Positions 51,354 to 59,801 of a stretch of 64,000 bases of DNA are shown in pieces (the first letter of the stretch is position 1; the number at the start of each line of letters is the position of its first letter). A model generated the notes under the pieces. The model was not told where the DNA came from and did no database searches. It was given only the letters and a program-made list of their open reading frames with translations. The DNA is from Deltaproteobacteria bacterium (lineage in GTDB: Bacteria > Myxococcota > JACRCW01), in NCBI GenBank assembly GCA_016218805.1, contig JACRCW010000008.1, positions 1 through 64,000 of the forward strand, written 5' to 3'. Both the position numbers and the translations under genes were made by a program.

Positions 51354-53438
51354 TCAACCCGGTCCGCGCGGGGCGGGCGCGGCCAGGGGGCCCAGGCACG
51401 TGCGCCGCTGTGCGCCAACCAGCGGGAACTCCGGCGCAGGTGTGGTGCGACGCGCCGGGCGCGCGCGGCAGGAGGCCTCCAGCGTCTCCTCCGTCCAGAA
51501 TGACAGCGCCAGCCCCAGGTACGCCGAACCCGCAGCGGAGCACACCACGGCGTCCAGCGTGTCACCCGGGGCAAGCGGGGCCGGCAGTGGCACCATGACC
51601 TGGACCAACCGTGCTGACGCGAACGCACCGTCCGACGCGTACAGCGGCGCCCCGTTGAGCCAGATGCGCACGTTGCGCCCGCCGCCCACGCCCAGCCGCG
51701 TGCTGCCAGCGTGCTGGGCCGCGGTCTCCGGCGGCACCCGGGCAACCACGCAGCGGCTGTGCCCTTGCGGCGTGTTGCCCGGGAGCAGGGCGCCAAAGTC
51801 CAGGAAGGACGACACCACGTGCTCGGTGAGCGGCATTTCCACTGGTTGCAGCCCCACGCCCGCGGCAGGCACCACGGTTGCGAACGCCGCGGTGGGAACC
51901 GGCGGCACCGCGGCGGCCAGCAGGCGGGTGGCAAACGCGGCGCGCGCGGGACGGATTTCATAGACGTGCGGGGTGCGCGGCGGCGGCGGGTGCACCGGGT
52001 CATCCGGGGGGTGGAGGCGGACGAACGAGGGGTCATGCTCCAACTGGTCAATCACCGCGGGGTCCTGGCACAGCACGTAGGCCGCGCCCAGGACACCGCC
52101 GAGCACCGCCGCGGGATCCGGGATGGCACCACGGCGGAGTGCGTCCCGGGCGCGGCTGGCATCCGGCCAGGCGCGGGCCAGCAGCGCCGGCTCCAGGATG
52201 TCCAGGAAGCGCACCCCGGGCCGTTCATGCAGCAGGTAGGGCGTGCGGTGCCATTCGCAGTTGAACACCAGCCGGCCCGTGGCAGACGGCGGCAGCGCCC
52301 GCGCCGCCTGGCGGGCGGCCTCCGCGGCCACAGGCTCCGGCACCTGGAGCGCCCACAGCGCCCACGCGCCGGGCAGCGCCAGCGCCGTCACCGCGGCGAG
52401 CAACAGGGGATCCCCGCGGGGCAGCGCCGCCAGCCGCGTCCAGGCGGCCGCGCCCAGGCAGACCACGAGCGGGGCGGCGTATTCCATGGCCCGCGGGTTC
52501 TTGAGCGCCAGCAGGATGAACACGGCGGAGGCCGCCAGCAGGAACTCCAGGACGGGGTCCGGCGCCGGGTCATGCCGGGCGCTCCGGCGCCAGGCCCACA
52601 CGCCCGCGGCCAGCACGCCCAACAGCGCGAGGTTCGCCTGCAGGAACTGGTCGGTGCGGAAGGGGACGGATTCGCGGCCGATGTCCACGCCCAGGCCGAG
52701 GTCCTTGTCCAGTGCAAGCGCCAGGTGGGTGAAGCCCATCTCCACGTTGGAGGGGAAGTACGGATTCACCAGCAGGCCCACCAGCAGGCCCGCGGCCCCG
52801 GCGTACGCCATGCGGCGCCAGGACGGTCCCGCGCGGAAACTGTACAGCCACGCCAGCCCCAGCAGCGCCGCCGGGACAAACACTCCGTGGTAGGCGAGCG
52901 CGAACAGCCCCGCGGTGGCCGCCACCGCCCGTACGCTGCCGGCGAGCAGCGCCCACACCAGGCCGGAGAACGCCGCCATGGCCAGCAGGTGCGGCCGCAG
53001 CAGCAGCAGGCGGTGACCCACGTCGTCATTCAGCACCAGGCACAGCACCAGGAGCACGCCCGCGCGCCACGCGGCGCCCGCACGCGCGGCGGCACCCCCC
53101 AGGACCAGGGCCAGCACGCCCACGAGCAGCGGCAGCAGCGTGGCGAAGGAGGCTTCGCCCGCCAGGCGGTAGCCCAGGCCGGTGAGCGCGTGGAACAGGA
53201 ACTCCTTGTCCGGGAAGTAGCTGCCCCATCCCAGGCCGGCTACCTCGGGGATGCTGCGCGGCAGCCCCTGCTCCGTCCAGGCGCGGCTGATGGCCAGGTG
53301 GTAGTCCCGGTCAGGGTCCAACAGCGCGTAGCCCGCGTGGTGCCCCAGCACCACCCAGTGCATGAGCCAGGCGGGCAGGGCCGCCCCCAGCACGGCCAGC
53401 GCGGCATGGCGCCAGGGCGGGCGCGGGGCGTCCGTCAC
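51354..53438 (-). CDS. Polytopic membrane protein, GT-C-like
   Basis: 694 aa from a GTG at 53438 that overlaps the stop of the oligoribonuclease gene, implying coupling. Ten or more hydrophobic helices occupy the first 430 residues. An early periplasmic loop reads LLDPDRDYHLAISRAWTEQG and SYFPDKEFLFHALTG; an acidic DxxxH loop after the first helix is the typical active site of GT-C glycosyltransferases that use polyprenyl-linked sugars. A soluble C-terminal region (about 440-694) includes a beta domain (GRNVRIWLNGAPLYASDGAF) like carbohydrate-binding jelly rolls. A role in glycan transfer in the envelope is inferred; family not certain. Confidence 0.55.
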   Translation of the reverse strand: MTDAPRPPWRHAALAVLGAALPAWLMHWVVLGHHAGYALLDPDRDYHLAISRAWTEQGLPRSIPEVAGLGWGSYFPDKEFLFHALTGLGYRLAGEASFATLLPLLVGVLALVLGGAAARAGAAWRAGVLLVLCLVLNDDVGHRLLLLRPHLLAMAAFSGLVWALLAGSVRAVAATAGLFALAYHGVFVPAALLGLAWLYSFRAGPSWRRMAYAGAAGLLVGLLVNPYFPSNVEMGFTHLALALDKDLGLGVDIGRESVPFRTDQFLQANLALLGVLAAGVWAWRRSARHDPAPDPVLEFLLAASAVFILLALKNPRAMEYAAPLVVCLGAAAWTRLAALPRGDPLLLAAVTALALPGAWALWALQVPEPVAAEAARQAARALPPSATGRLVFNCEWHRTPYLLHERPGVRFLDILEPALLARAWPDASRARDALRRGAIPDPAAVLGGVLGAAYVLCQDPAVIDQLEHDPSFVRLHPPDDPVHPPPPRTPHVYEIRPARAAFATRLLAAAVPPVPTAAFATVVPAAGVGLQPVEMPLTEHVVSSFLDFGALLPGNTPQGHSRCVVARVPPETAAQHAGSTRLGVGGGRNVRIWLNGAPLYASDGAFASARLVQVMVPLPAPLAPGDTLDAVVCSAAGSAYLGLALSFWTEETLEASCRARPARRTTPAPEFPLVGAQRRTCLGPLAAPAPRGPG

Positions 53439-53989
53439 GACGGGTCCGGCGGTGCCACGCGGAAGAACGTCCGCCGGTAGTGGCGGAGTTCCTCCAAGGA
53501 CAGCGCCAGGTCGGCCAGCGTGGTGTGCTCGCGGCCAGGCTTGTTGTGGAACGGCACGGCCGGGAACCACGCACGCGTGAGGACCTTGAGCGAGGAGACG
53601 TCAATGTGGCGGTAGTGCAGCCAGCCTTCAACGGACGGCATGTGCCGCCGCAGGAACGCGCGGTCCGCGTGCACGGAGTTCCCCGCAAGCACGCCCTTGT
53701 GCCGCTCCACGTGGGACTGCAGGAAGCCCAGCACCTGTGTCTCCGCTTCTGCGACAGGCACGCCGGCGCTGCAGGCGCGCTCCAACAGGCCGTTGGCGGC
53801 GTGCATGGCGCGCGCAACCTCATCCATCCGGGCCACGTCCGCCGCCGAGGGGCGCACCAGCACCGCCAGTTGCGCGCGCGGTTCCAGGTCCGGACCGGTG
53901 ATGATGACCCCCGCCTCCAGCACCACGTGCTGCTCGGGGTCCAACCCCGTCATCTCCAGGTCAATCCACACCCAGGTGTCGCCGTGCAC
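53435..53989 (-). CDS. orn: Oligoribonuclease
   Basis: 184 aa, DEDDh 3'-5' exonuclease that degrades 2-5 nt RNAs to mononucleotides, including pGpG from cyclic-di-GMP breakdown. All motifs are present: VWIDLEMTGLDPE (Asp10, Glu12), GNSVHADRAFLRRHMP (Asp), LHYRHIDVSSLKVL and HTTLADLAL in place of the usual HxxxxD site. Length is typical. It starts 9 nt after the kinase stop and overlaps the next gene by 4 nt. Confidence 0.95.
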   Translation of the reverse strand: MHGDTWVWIDLEMTGLDPEQHVVLEAGVIITGPDLEPRAQLAVLVRPSAADVARMDEVARAMHAANGLLERACSAGVPVAEAETQVLGFLQSHVERHKGVLAGNSVHADRAFLRRHMPSVEGWLHYRHIDVSSLKVLTRAWFPAVPFHNKPGREHTTLADLALSLEELRHYRRTFFRVAPPDPS

Positions 53990-53998
53990 GGGCCCTCC

Positions 53999-55702
53999 TC
54001 AGCGCAGTTCGCGCGTGATGCTGCGCCGCTCACCGGCCCTGAGCGTGATGGGAATGGCCGCCCGGAGATTCTCGTCGTCGTTGACCAGCGTGATGGTGTG
54101 CTTGCCGGATGGAATGGACATGTCCGCCACTGGGGTGAAGCGCCCGGAGTCCTTCCCGTCAATGAACACGCGCGCCCAGGGATTGCTCTGCAGCGTGAGC
54201 CACGCCTCGCCTGCCGCGGACGGCTCGGCGGGGCGCGGGCGCGGCCGCGGGGGATCCGGCACGCGTGACACCGCGGGGGCGGGCGCAGGCGGGGCGGGGA
54301 CCTGCTCGGGTGCCACCAGCATCACCGTGGACGACCGGCCGGCCGCGACCTCCGCGCGCGTGCGCGCGCTCCGCCCGTCCGGCCAGCGCGCCTCCACCTC
54401 CGCCCCACCCGGGGCCAGCACGCGCTCCACGGGTGACGGGGACGGTGCCGCCACGCCGTCCACCAGGATCCGCGCGCCGGGCGGCTGGGTGTCCACGCGC
54501 AGCGAGCCGGTCACCGGCGCCGGTTCAACGGCCAGCATGCGCCAGCCGGCCAGCGCGCCCACCAGGGCCACCGCTCCCGCGGCGCCCAGCAGCGCCATGC
54601 GCCCCGCCGCTGGCCCGCCCGCCGGGGAACGCAACGCCGGTTCGGTGGGTTCCGCGGGGCCGGCGGCCAGCGCGCGCGGCGGGGTGGCGGAGGAGAAGCT
54701 GGCCGCGGCGGGGACGCGGTCCGGGTGGCGGGCCAGTTCCTCCACAACGCCCGCATAGTGGCGCTGCAGCTGGTGCTCGCGTTCGATCTCGTCCGGGAAC
54801 AGCTGCTGCATCAGCGCCGCCACGCGCGGGGCACCCACGGACCAGCCCTGCGCCTGCGCCACGCGGTCCAACGCGGACAGCATGTGCGTGGCGTCCTGGA
54901 AACGGTCCGCCACGGCGCGGGCCAGCGCGCGGTCCACCGCCGCCACCAGGTCGGCGGGCAGCGAGGGCACCAGCGTCGGCAGCGCGTCGTAGGTGCCGGC
55001 CATGGTCAGCTTCAGCGCCTCCACCTCGCTGTTGGCAATGCGCATGCGCCGCATGGCCAGCAGCTCATACAGCACCACGCCCATGGCGTAGATGTCCGCG
55101 CGTTGGTCCGTCTGCAGTGATTCCACCTGCTCCGGCGCCAGGTACCCCATCTTCCCCTTGATGTTCCCCGTGGTGGTGTGCGTGAGCCGGTTGGCCGCCT
55201 TGGCAATGCCAAAATCCGCCAGGCGCACGCTGCCGTCATACCCCACCATGATGTTCTGCGGGCTCACGTCACGGTGGACAATGCCCATGCTGCGGCCTGA
55301 CGAGTCCATCTTCTGGTGCGCGTGCGCCAGTCCCGCCGTCGCCAGCAGCGCGATGTGCAGCGCCACATCCGTGGGGATGCGGATGCCGCGGCGGAGCGCG
55401 CTGCCAATGACCTGGCTCAGCGGCGCACCGGCCACGTAATCCATGGCCATGAAGTACGAGTCCCCCTCCTTGCCCAGGTCCAGCACGGACAGGATGTTGG
55501 GATGGCTGAGCGACGCGGCGATGCGGGCCTCGTCGATGAACATGCTCACCGAGTCCGGCTCCTGCGCCATGTGCGGCAGGATGCGCTTGACCGCCACCTG
55601 GCGGGAGAATCCCGCCGTGCCAACGGTGGCAGCGCGGAACACCTCGGCCATGCCGCCGGCGCCCACGCGCTGAAGCAGGATGTATCGGCCGTAGCGCTCC
55701 AC
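53999..55702 (-). CDS. Ser/Thr protein kinase with two PEGA domains
   Basis: 567 aa from a GTG at 55702. Kinase domain residues 4-270: Gly loop VGAGGMAEVF, VAVKRILPH (Lys), catalytic loop GIVHRDVSPQN, LADFGIAK, GYLAPEQ. All catalytic residues are present; HRDVSPQN is the form common in myxobacteria. A membrane helix lies at about 350-372 (RMALLGAAGAVALVGALAGW). Outside it are two PEGA domains (about 380-445 and 490-560: RVDTQPPGARILVDG, LQSNPWARVFIDGKDSG), beta modules usual for surface or cell-wall contacts. It is therefore a transmembrane receptor kinase. The FHA protein at 8374 is a candidate reader. orn follows after 9 nt. Confidence 0.92.
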   Translation of the reverse strand: MERYGRYILLQRVGAGGMAEVFRAATVGTAGFSRQVAVKRILPHMAQEPDSVSMFIDEARIAASLSHPNILSVLDLGKEGDSYFMAMDYVAGAPLSQVIGSALRRGIRIPTDVALHIALLATAGLAHAHQKMDSSGRSMGIVHRDVSPQNIMVGYDGSVRLADFGIAKAANRLTHTTTGNIKGKMGYLAPEQVESLQTDQRADIYAMGVVLYELLAMRRMRIANSEVEALKLTMAGTYDALPTLVPSLPADLVAAVDRALARAVADRFQDATHMLSALDRVAQAQGWSVGAPRVAALMQQLFPDEIEREHQLQRHYAGVVEELARHPDRVPAAASFSSATPPRALAAGPAEPTEPALRSPAGGPAAGRMALLGAAGAVALVGALAGWRMLAVEPAPVTGSLRVDTQPPGARILVDGVAAPSPSPVERVLAPGGAEVEARWPDGRSARTRAEVAAGRSSTVMLVAPEQVPAPPAPAPAVSRVPDPPRPRPRPAEPSAAGEAWLTLQSNPWARVFIDGKDSGRFTPVADMSIPSGKHTITLVNDDENLRAAIPITLRAGERRSITRELR

Positions 55703-55710
55703 CGCGGTGC

Positions 55711-55740
55711 ATGCTGCGGCATGGCGCGGGGGTCCGTAAA
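55711..55740 (-). promoter_or_regulatory. Predicted leaderless promoter
   Basis: Minus strand TTTACG (55735-55740), 18-bp spacer, CAGCAT (55711-55716), 8 nt to GTG 55702. The -10 is weak (3 of 6), the geometry matches the others. Confidence 0.35.
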
Positions 55741-55775
55741 GCCCCGGTGTGGCGCCGCCCCGGCGGAGGATCCGG

Positions 55776-56663
55776 TCAGCGCCGCGCGGGCGCGGGCGCC
55801 GGCGTCTCCAGGGACGCGAGCGTGTCCCGGGCCATGCGCCAGGTGGCGCAGGCGCCCTGCAGGTTGGTGGCGGGTGGACGGTCCAGCAGTGCGCGGGCAA
55901 ACGGCCGGGCCGCCTCCAACTCCGCGTCCCGCTCCTTGAGCTTTTCCTGGGCGCGCCCGAACACCGCCAGACTGCCCGCCAGGATCCGCGCGGAGGCCGC
56001 CAGCGGCCCGACGTCATCCGCGGGCCCGCTGCCACCGTCAACGGCGGGCGTGTTGGCGCCGGGGGCGGCGCACACGGTGTCCAGGGCTTTGCGGGTTTCA
56101 TCACGGATGGCGTCGGCGCCGCGGCGCCCGGCCAGCACGTTGCGCAGGGCCTCGGCCGCCAGGCCCCACGCGGCGGCCACCTGCGCGTCATCCGCAGAGC
56201 GCAGGCGGCGGGACGGAAGCGGGCACCGGGCCGCACGCACCACGTCATCCTGCACGCCCACGGAAGGGGCCTCCACGCCGCCCTGGTCCTGCGTGATGTT
56301 CCGCACGCGGGTCACCCTCCAACGGCCGTCCGTGCGCGCAAAGGACACCTGGCTGCCGGCCACGCGCGCGTCCGCCGTGCAGCTGTTGGGGGCGGCGGCA
56401 ATCAGCGGGAGCGCTGCCGTAGCGTCGGCCGGGAACCCGCGCGCCAGCAGGCGCCCGTCAAACAGCGAGCACCCATCCGGCGTGACCACGTCTTCGCCGG
56501 CGGCGGCGCGGCGGCCCAGCTCCACCAGCCCCGAGGCGCGGTCCGGTCCGCTGCACGTGTCCCCGGCGGGGAGCGGCGCGGGTTGCGGCGGGGGAGCACG
56601 GCGGCAGGCGGGGGCGAAAGCGAGGGCAAGGCCGACGGGGACGGTGCACCATGCGCGCAGCAT
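55776..56663 (-). CDS. Putative lipoprotein of unknown function
   Basis: 295 aa from the ATG at 56663, where a leader (MLRAWCTVPVGLALAFAPAC, Cys20 as possible lipid site) begins. A Pro-rich linker follows, then a domain with four cysteines (CSGPDRASGLVELGRRAAAG, SLFDGRLLARGFPADATA) and a mostly helical C-terminal half with Ala/Arg-rich segments (ARILAGSLAVFGRAQEKLKE). A promoter with its -10 ending 7 nt before the ATG supports the start. The kinase gene follows 73 bp downstream with its own promoter. No family recognised. Confidence 0.55.
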   Translation of the reverse strand: MLRAWCTVPVGLALAFAPACRRAPPPQPAPLPAGDTCSGPDRASGLVELGRRAAAGEDVVTPDGCSLFDGRLLARGFPADATAALPLIAAAPNSCTADARVAGSQVSFARTDGRWRVTRVRNITQDQGGVEAPSVGVQDDVVRAARCPLPSRRLRSADDAQVAAAWGLAAEALRNVLAGRRGADAIRDETRKALDTVCAAPGANTPAVDGGSGPADDVGPLAASARILAGSLAVFGRAQEKLKERDAELEAARPFARALLDRPPATNLQGACATWRMARDTLASLETPAPAPARR

Positions 56664-56670
56664 GCCGCGC

Positions 56671-56700
56671 GTTGTACACACGCGGCAGGCGGGGTGTCAC
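56671..56700 (-). promoter_or_regulatory. Predicted leaderless promoter
   Basis: Minus strand GTGACA (56695-56700), 18-bp spacer, TACAAC (56671-56676), 7 nt to ATG 56663. The best-scoring member of the set by eye (5 of 6 and 4 of 6 consensus bases). Confidence 0.5.
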
Positions 56701-57183
56701 ATGTCGCCCGGAGATGCACCCGTGGAAACGCTGACGGCCACCCTGCGCCAGGTCCTGGCCGACGACGCGTGGGTGCTGGGCCTGGCGGTGGTCACCGGGC
56801 TGGCCACGGTGCCGCTCACCGCATGGGTGCTGGTGCTGATGCCGGAGGATTACTTTGTTGCGGACGCGCGGCCGTTCCTGGCGGGCCGCCCGTTGTGGCT
56901 GCGCGTGTTGGCCACCGTGGTGAAGAACCTGGCGGCCTCCGTGCTGCTGGCGCTGGGCCTGGTGATGACGGTGCCGGGGATTCCGGGCCAGGGGCTGCTC
57001 ACCCTGTTTGTGGGCGTGCTGCTGCTGGACTTTCCGGGCAAGCGCGCGCTGGAGCGGCGGTTGTTCCAGCTGGCGCCGGTCCACCGGGTTGCCAACGCGG
57101 TGCGCGCGCGGTTCAAACGCGCGCCGCTGCTGGGGCTGGACCGGCCGGCGCACCCCCACGCCACGTCGAAACCCGCAGATTGA
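56701..57183 (+). CDS. PGPGW-type small membrane protein
   Basis: 160 aa, with GTG 56722 as an alternative start. Three membrane helices are visible: WVLGLAVVTGLATVPLTAWV, an amphipathic helix followed by VVKNLAASVLLALGLVMTVP, and the motif PGIPGQGLLTLFVGVLLLDF then PGKRALERRL. PGxPGxGxLxxxxGxxLLDFPG is the hallmark of the PGPGW putative transmembrane family, whose function is unknown. The C-terminus is basic and would face the cytoplasm. It diverges from the lipoprotein gene at 56663 and converges on the acetyltransferase gene. Confidence 0.7.
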   Translation: MSPGDAPVETLTATLRQVLADDAWVLGLAVVTGLATVPLTAWVLVLMPEDYFVADARPFLAGRPLWLRVLATVVKNLAASVLLALGLVMTVPGIPGQGLLTLFVGVLLLDFPGKRALERRLFQLAPVHRVANAVRARFKRAPLLGLDRPAHPHATSKPAD

Positions 57184-57191
57184 CGGCGCGC

Positions 57192-57623
57192 TCAGAGCAC
57201 ACGGCGCATCCAGTGGTGCGCAATCCCGCACTCCACGAATCCGTCGGAGCACGTGCAGAAGCCCATCGCCTCGTAGAACGGGATCGCATGGTCCTGTGCG
57301 GCCAGCCGCACCTCGTGCCACCTGCGCTCCCCGGCCGCCTGGAGGAGGAACTCCATGACCAGCCGGCCCGCACCGCGCCGGCGATGCGACGCCAACACCG
57401 CCATGCGGCCGATCTTCGCGTACGCGTGCGTGGCATCCGGCGGGATGAGTCGCCCCGTCGCCACGGCCTGGTCGCCATCAAGCACCAGGACGTGCAGGGA
57501 CACCGCGTCCAGCGCGTCCAACTCCTCCTCCGCCGGCACCTGCTGCTCATCCACAAACACCCGGAAACGGATGGCGTACGCCTGCTGGAGGTCCGCTTCC
57601 GACGACACCACGCGCGTGCGCAT
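57192..57623 (-). CDS. GNAT-family N-acetyltransferase
   Basis: 143 aa. Transfers an acetyl group from acetyl-CoA. The N-terminal YAIRFRVFVDEQQVPAEEEL and VATGRLIPPDATHAYAKIGR are typical of ElaA/YjdJ-like GNATs; motif A, which binds the CoA pyrophosphate, is MAVLASHRRRGAGRLVMEFL, and motif B ends QDHAIPFYEAMGFC. The start at 57623 has GGGTGG just upstream. Substrate unknown. The final segment (FVECGIAHHWMRRVL) is common to this subgroup. Divergent from the lipoprotein at 57706. Confidence 0.9.
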   Translation of the reverse strand: MRTRVVSSEADLQQAYAIRFRVFVDEQQVPAEEELDALDAVSLHVLVLDGDQAVATGRLIPPDATHAYAKIGRMAVLASHRRRGAGRLVMEFLLQAAGERRWHEVRLAAQDHAIPFYEAMGFCTCSDGFVECGIAHHWMRRVL

Positions 57624-57692
57624 GTCCACCCGAGTAGCGCAGCGCGGCCGCCCACGCCAACCGCGCCGCATCCATGCTGGCGGTTGTTGGTG

Positions 57693-57698
57693 TAGCGT
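57693..57698 (+). promoter_or_regulatory. Possible -10 element of leaderless gene
   Basis: TAGCGT ends 7 nt before ATG 57706. No clear -35 was found. Confidence 0.3.
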
Positions 57699-57705
57699 CA
57701 CCCGC

Positions 57706-58599
57706 ATGCGACCGCCGTTTGCGCTGTACGCCGTCCTGCTGCTCGCCGGGTGCACCGGTGGCGGCGGCTCCAGTTCCTCGTCGTCATCCTCGTCGTCGTC
57801 CGGGGCCGGGGGCTCTTCGTCGGGGCCGGCGTCCTCGTCCGCGGCGTCCTCGTCGGGTGCGGCGGCGGTGCCGGAGCAGGAGCCCAACGACGGTGCGACG
57901 GCGGCGGACGTGAACGCGGGCACGGTGCCGGGCACGTTTGCCGGCGCGGTGGACCCCGCGGATGACATGGACATCTTTGCGTTTGATCTCACGGTGGGGA
58001 CGGTGCTGGCGTGGACGCTGTCCACGCCGGGTGGCGTCATGGCACCGCACCTGGCGCTCAGCCAGGACGGCAACCGCGTCCCCACCATGGTGGCGCGCGC
58101 GGCGGCCGGCGGCGCGGCACGGCAGGAGCACTTTGTGCTGGAAGGCGGTCGCTATTACGCCATCATGCGTGACGCGCGGAACGTGCCCGCTGCCGCGTCC
58201 GCCCACGTCGGGTCGGCGCAGCATGCCTGGCAGCTGGCGGTGACAACGCTGGCCAAGACGCCGCGCACGGTGAGTTTTCCCGCGGATGAATCCGGGATGC
58301 TGGAGTCGGTGACCGCCATAGAAACCTGGCAATTCACCGCCACCGCCGGGATGGCGTTTGACATTGTCCTCCATGCGCGGCGCAAGACGCCCCCCTCTGA
58401 CATGGATTCCCGGCTGTCGCTCTTTCACGCAGACGCTGCCGACTGGATCATCACCAACGACGACGACCTGGCCGAGTCCACGGTGGACTCGCACGTGGGT
58501 GGCACGCTGACCGCAGCGGGGAGCTACATCGTCGTGGTGGAGAACGTGGAACCGGCGGCCACGGACCTGGGCTACCAGCTGGTGTTCTCGTTGCGTTGA
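57706..58599 (+). CDS. Ser-rich lipoprotein with PPC-like domains
   Basis: 297 aa. Canonical lipobox LLLAGC (Cys16), then a Ser/Gly spacer to about residue 55. PEQEPNDGATAADVNAG opens a bacterial pre-peptidase C-terminal (PPC)-like beta domain, as do AGAVDPADDMDIFAFDLTVG and the second half WQFTATAGMAFDIVLHARRK to GSYIVVVENVEPAATDLGYQ. EPNDxxxxA is the classical entry to PPC domains of secreted proteases, which help surface attachment; no protease domain is present. Probably an outer-surface binding lipoprotein. Confidence 0.72.
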   Translation: MRPPFALYAVLLLAGCTGGGGSSSSSSSSSSSGAGGSSSGPASSSAASSSGAAAVPEQEPNDGATAADVNAGTVPGTFAGAVDPADDMDIFAFDLTVGTVLAWTLSTPGGVMAPHLALSQDGNRVPTMVARAAAGGAARQEHFVLEGGRYYAIMRDARNVPAAASAHVGSAQHAWQLAVTTLAKTPRTVSFPADESGMLESVTAIETWQFTATAGMAFDIVLHARRKTPPSDMDSRLSLFHADAADWIITNDDDLAESTVDSHVGGTLTAAGSYIVVVENVEPAATDLGYQLVFSLR

Positions 58600-58613
58600 G
58601 CACGGGGTGCCCC

Positions 58614-59045
58614 ATGGCAGAACCCACGCAGTGTCCGTGTTCCTCCGGCCGCGCCTACGCGGACTGTTGTCGCCCCTACCACCGGGACGGCGTGGAGCCG
58701 CCCACGCCGGAGGCGTTGATGCGGTCGCGCTATTCGGCGTTTGCGCTCAAACAGGTGGAGCACCTGGTCCGCACGCTCCACCCGGACAACGCGGATTCCC
58801 GCCGGCCCGTGGATGTGTTGAAGCGGGAGCTCAAAAAGAACTGCAACCGGTTCACCTACCCGGCGCTGGTTGTGCTGGACGCGCGTGACCAGGACGCGGC
58901 GCGTGACGCGTGGGTCCGGTTCCGTGCCACCGTGCTGGACGGTTCCCGGGATTGCTCGTTCACGGAGGAGTCCCGCTTCCGGCGCGCGCACGGCGGCTGG
59001 CGCTACCTGGACGGAAAGGTGCTGCCGCCGGGACGGGATCATTGA
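58614..59045 (+). CDS. YchJ-family SEC-C motif protein (UPF0225)
   Basis: 143 aa. The N-terminal SEC-C zinc motif is CPCSSGRAYADCCRPYHRDG, followed by ALMRSRYSAFALKQVEHLVR and the NTF2-like second half (WVRFRATVLDGSRD, FTEESRFRRAHGGWRYLDGK). This matches the YchJ/UPF0225 family; a molecular role is not established. It starts 14 bp after the lipoprotein stop, so it may be co-transcribed. Confidence 0.9.
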   Translation: MAEPTQCPCSSGRAYADCCRPYHRDGVEPPTPEALMRSRYSAFALKQVEHLVRTLHPDNADSRRPVDVLKRELKKNCNRFTYPALVVLDARDQDAARDAWVRFRATVLDGSRDCSFTEESRFRRAHGGWRYLDGKVLPPGRDH

Positions 59046-59097
59046 CGGAGCGCGCCTGCCGTGCGGCGGCGCACGCGCGTCTGACGCAGGTGTGGAC

Positions 59098-59103
59098 TAG
59101 GGT
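59098..59103 (+). promoter_or_regulatory. Possible -10 element of leaderless gene
   Basis: TAGGGT ends 7 nt before ATG 59111. No clear -35. Confidence 0.3.
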
Positions 59104-59110
59104 CACCGGC

Positions 59111-59767
59111 ATGCGGGCGGCGGCGTTCTTTGATCTGGACGGCACCTTGCTCACGGTGAACTCCGCGAAGCTGTGGGTGCGCTACGAGCGCCGCCTGGGC
59201 CGTCTCAGCGTGCGGCAGGCGGCGCGCGGGGCGTTCCTGCTGGCGCGCTACCGGCTGGGCACGCTGGACATGGAACGCGTGCTCCGCGAGGTGCTGGGGA
59301 CGGTGGCGGGCCTGGAGGAGGAGGCGCTGCGCCAGGAGACGCGCGCGTGGTGGCGCACGGAGGTGCGCCCGTTCGTCGCGCCCGGGGCGCGCGCGGTGAT
59401 TGACACACACCGCAAGCGTGGCGAGCCCGTGGTGCTGTTGACGTCGAGTTCGCGCTACGCGTCCGAGATGGCCCGCGAGGAGTTTGGCCTGGACGACATC
59501 CTGTACCAGGCCTACGAGGTGCGCGACGGGCGCTTCACCGGCCTGCCGCTGTCCCCCATCTGCTACGGGCCGGGCAAGGTGGACGCCGCCGAGGCGTGGG
59601 CCCGCGCGCACGACGTGGACGTGGGACAGAGCAGCTTCTACTCGGACAGCTCCACGGACATCCCCATGCTGTCCCGCGTGGCGCGGGCCTTTGCCGTGCA
59701 CCCCGACCCGGTCCTGCGCTGGACGGCGCGGCGGCGCGGCTGGCCCACGCTGGACTGGCGCCGTTGA
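59111..59767 (+). CDS. HAD-IB family phosphatase (SerB-like)
   Basis: 218 aa. Motif I AAFFDLDGTLLTVNSAKLW (aspartates near residues 8 and 10), helical cap up to about 85, motif II VVLLTSSSRYASEMAREEFG, motif III Lys in CYGPGKVDAAEAWA and motif IV FYSDSSTDIPMLSRV. This is the HAD subfamily IB set, the group of phosphoserine phosphatase and related phosphatases. Several bacterial members act on lipid phosphates or phosphoserine; the substrate here is not predictable. The kinase gene starts 35 bp later with its own promoter that overlaps this stop. Confidence 0.88.
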   Translation: MRAAAFFDLDGTLLTVNSAKLWVRYERRLGRLSVRQAARGAFLLARYRLGTLDMERVLREVLGTVAGLEEEALRQETRAWWRTEVRPFVAPGARAVIDTHRKRGEPVVLLTSSSRYASEMAREEFGLDDILYQAYEVRDGRFTGLPLSPICYGPGKVDAAEAWARAHDVDVGQSSFYSDSSTDIPMLSRVARAFAVHPDPVLRWTARRRGWPTLDWRR

Positions 59768-59793
59768 CCGGGCCCCGCGCGTGGGGCTGCAAT
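59764..59793 (+). promoter_or_regulatory. Predicted leaderless promoter
   Basis: TTGACC (59764-59769), 18-bp spacer, TGCAAT (59788-59793), 8 nt to ATG 59802. It overlaps the stop codon of the upstream phosphatase gene. Confidence 0.5.
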
Positions 59794-59801
59794 GCGGTCC
59801 C

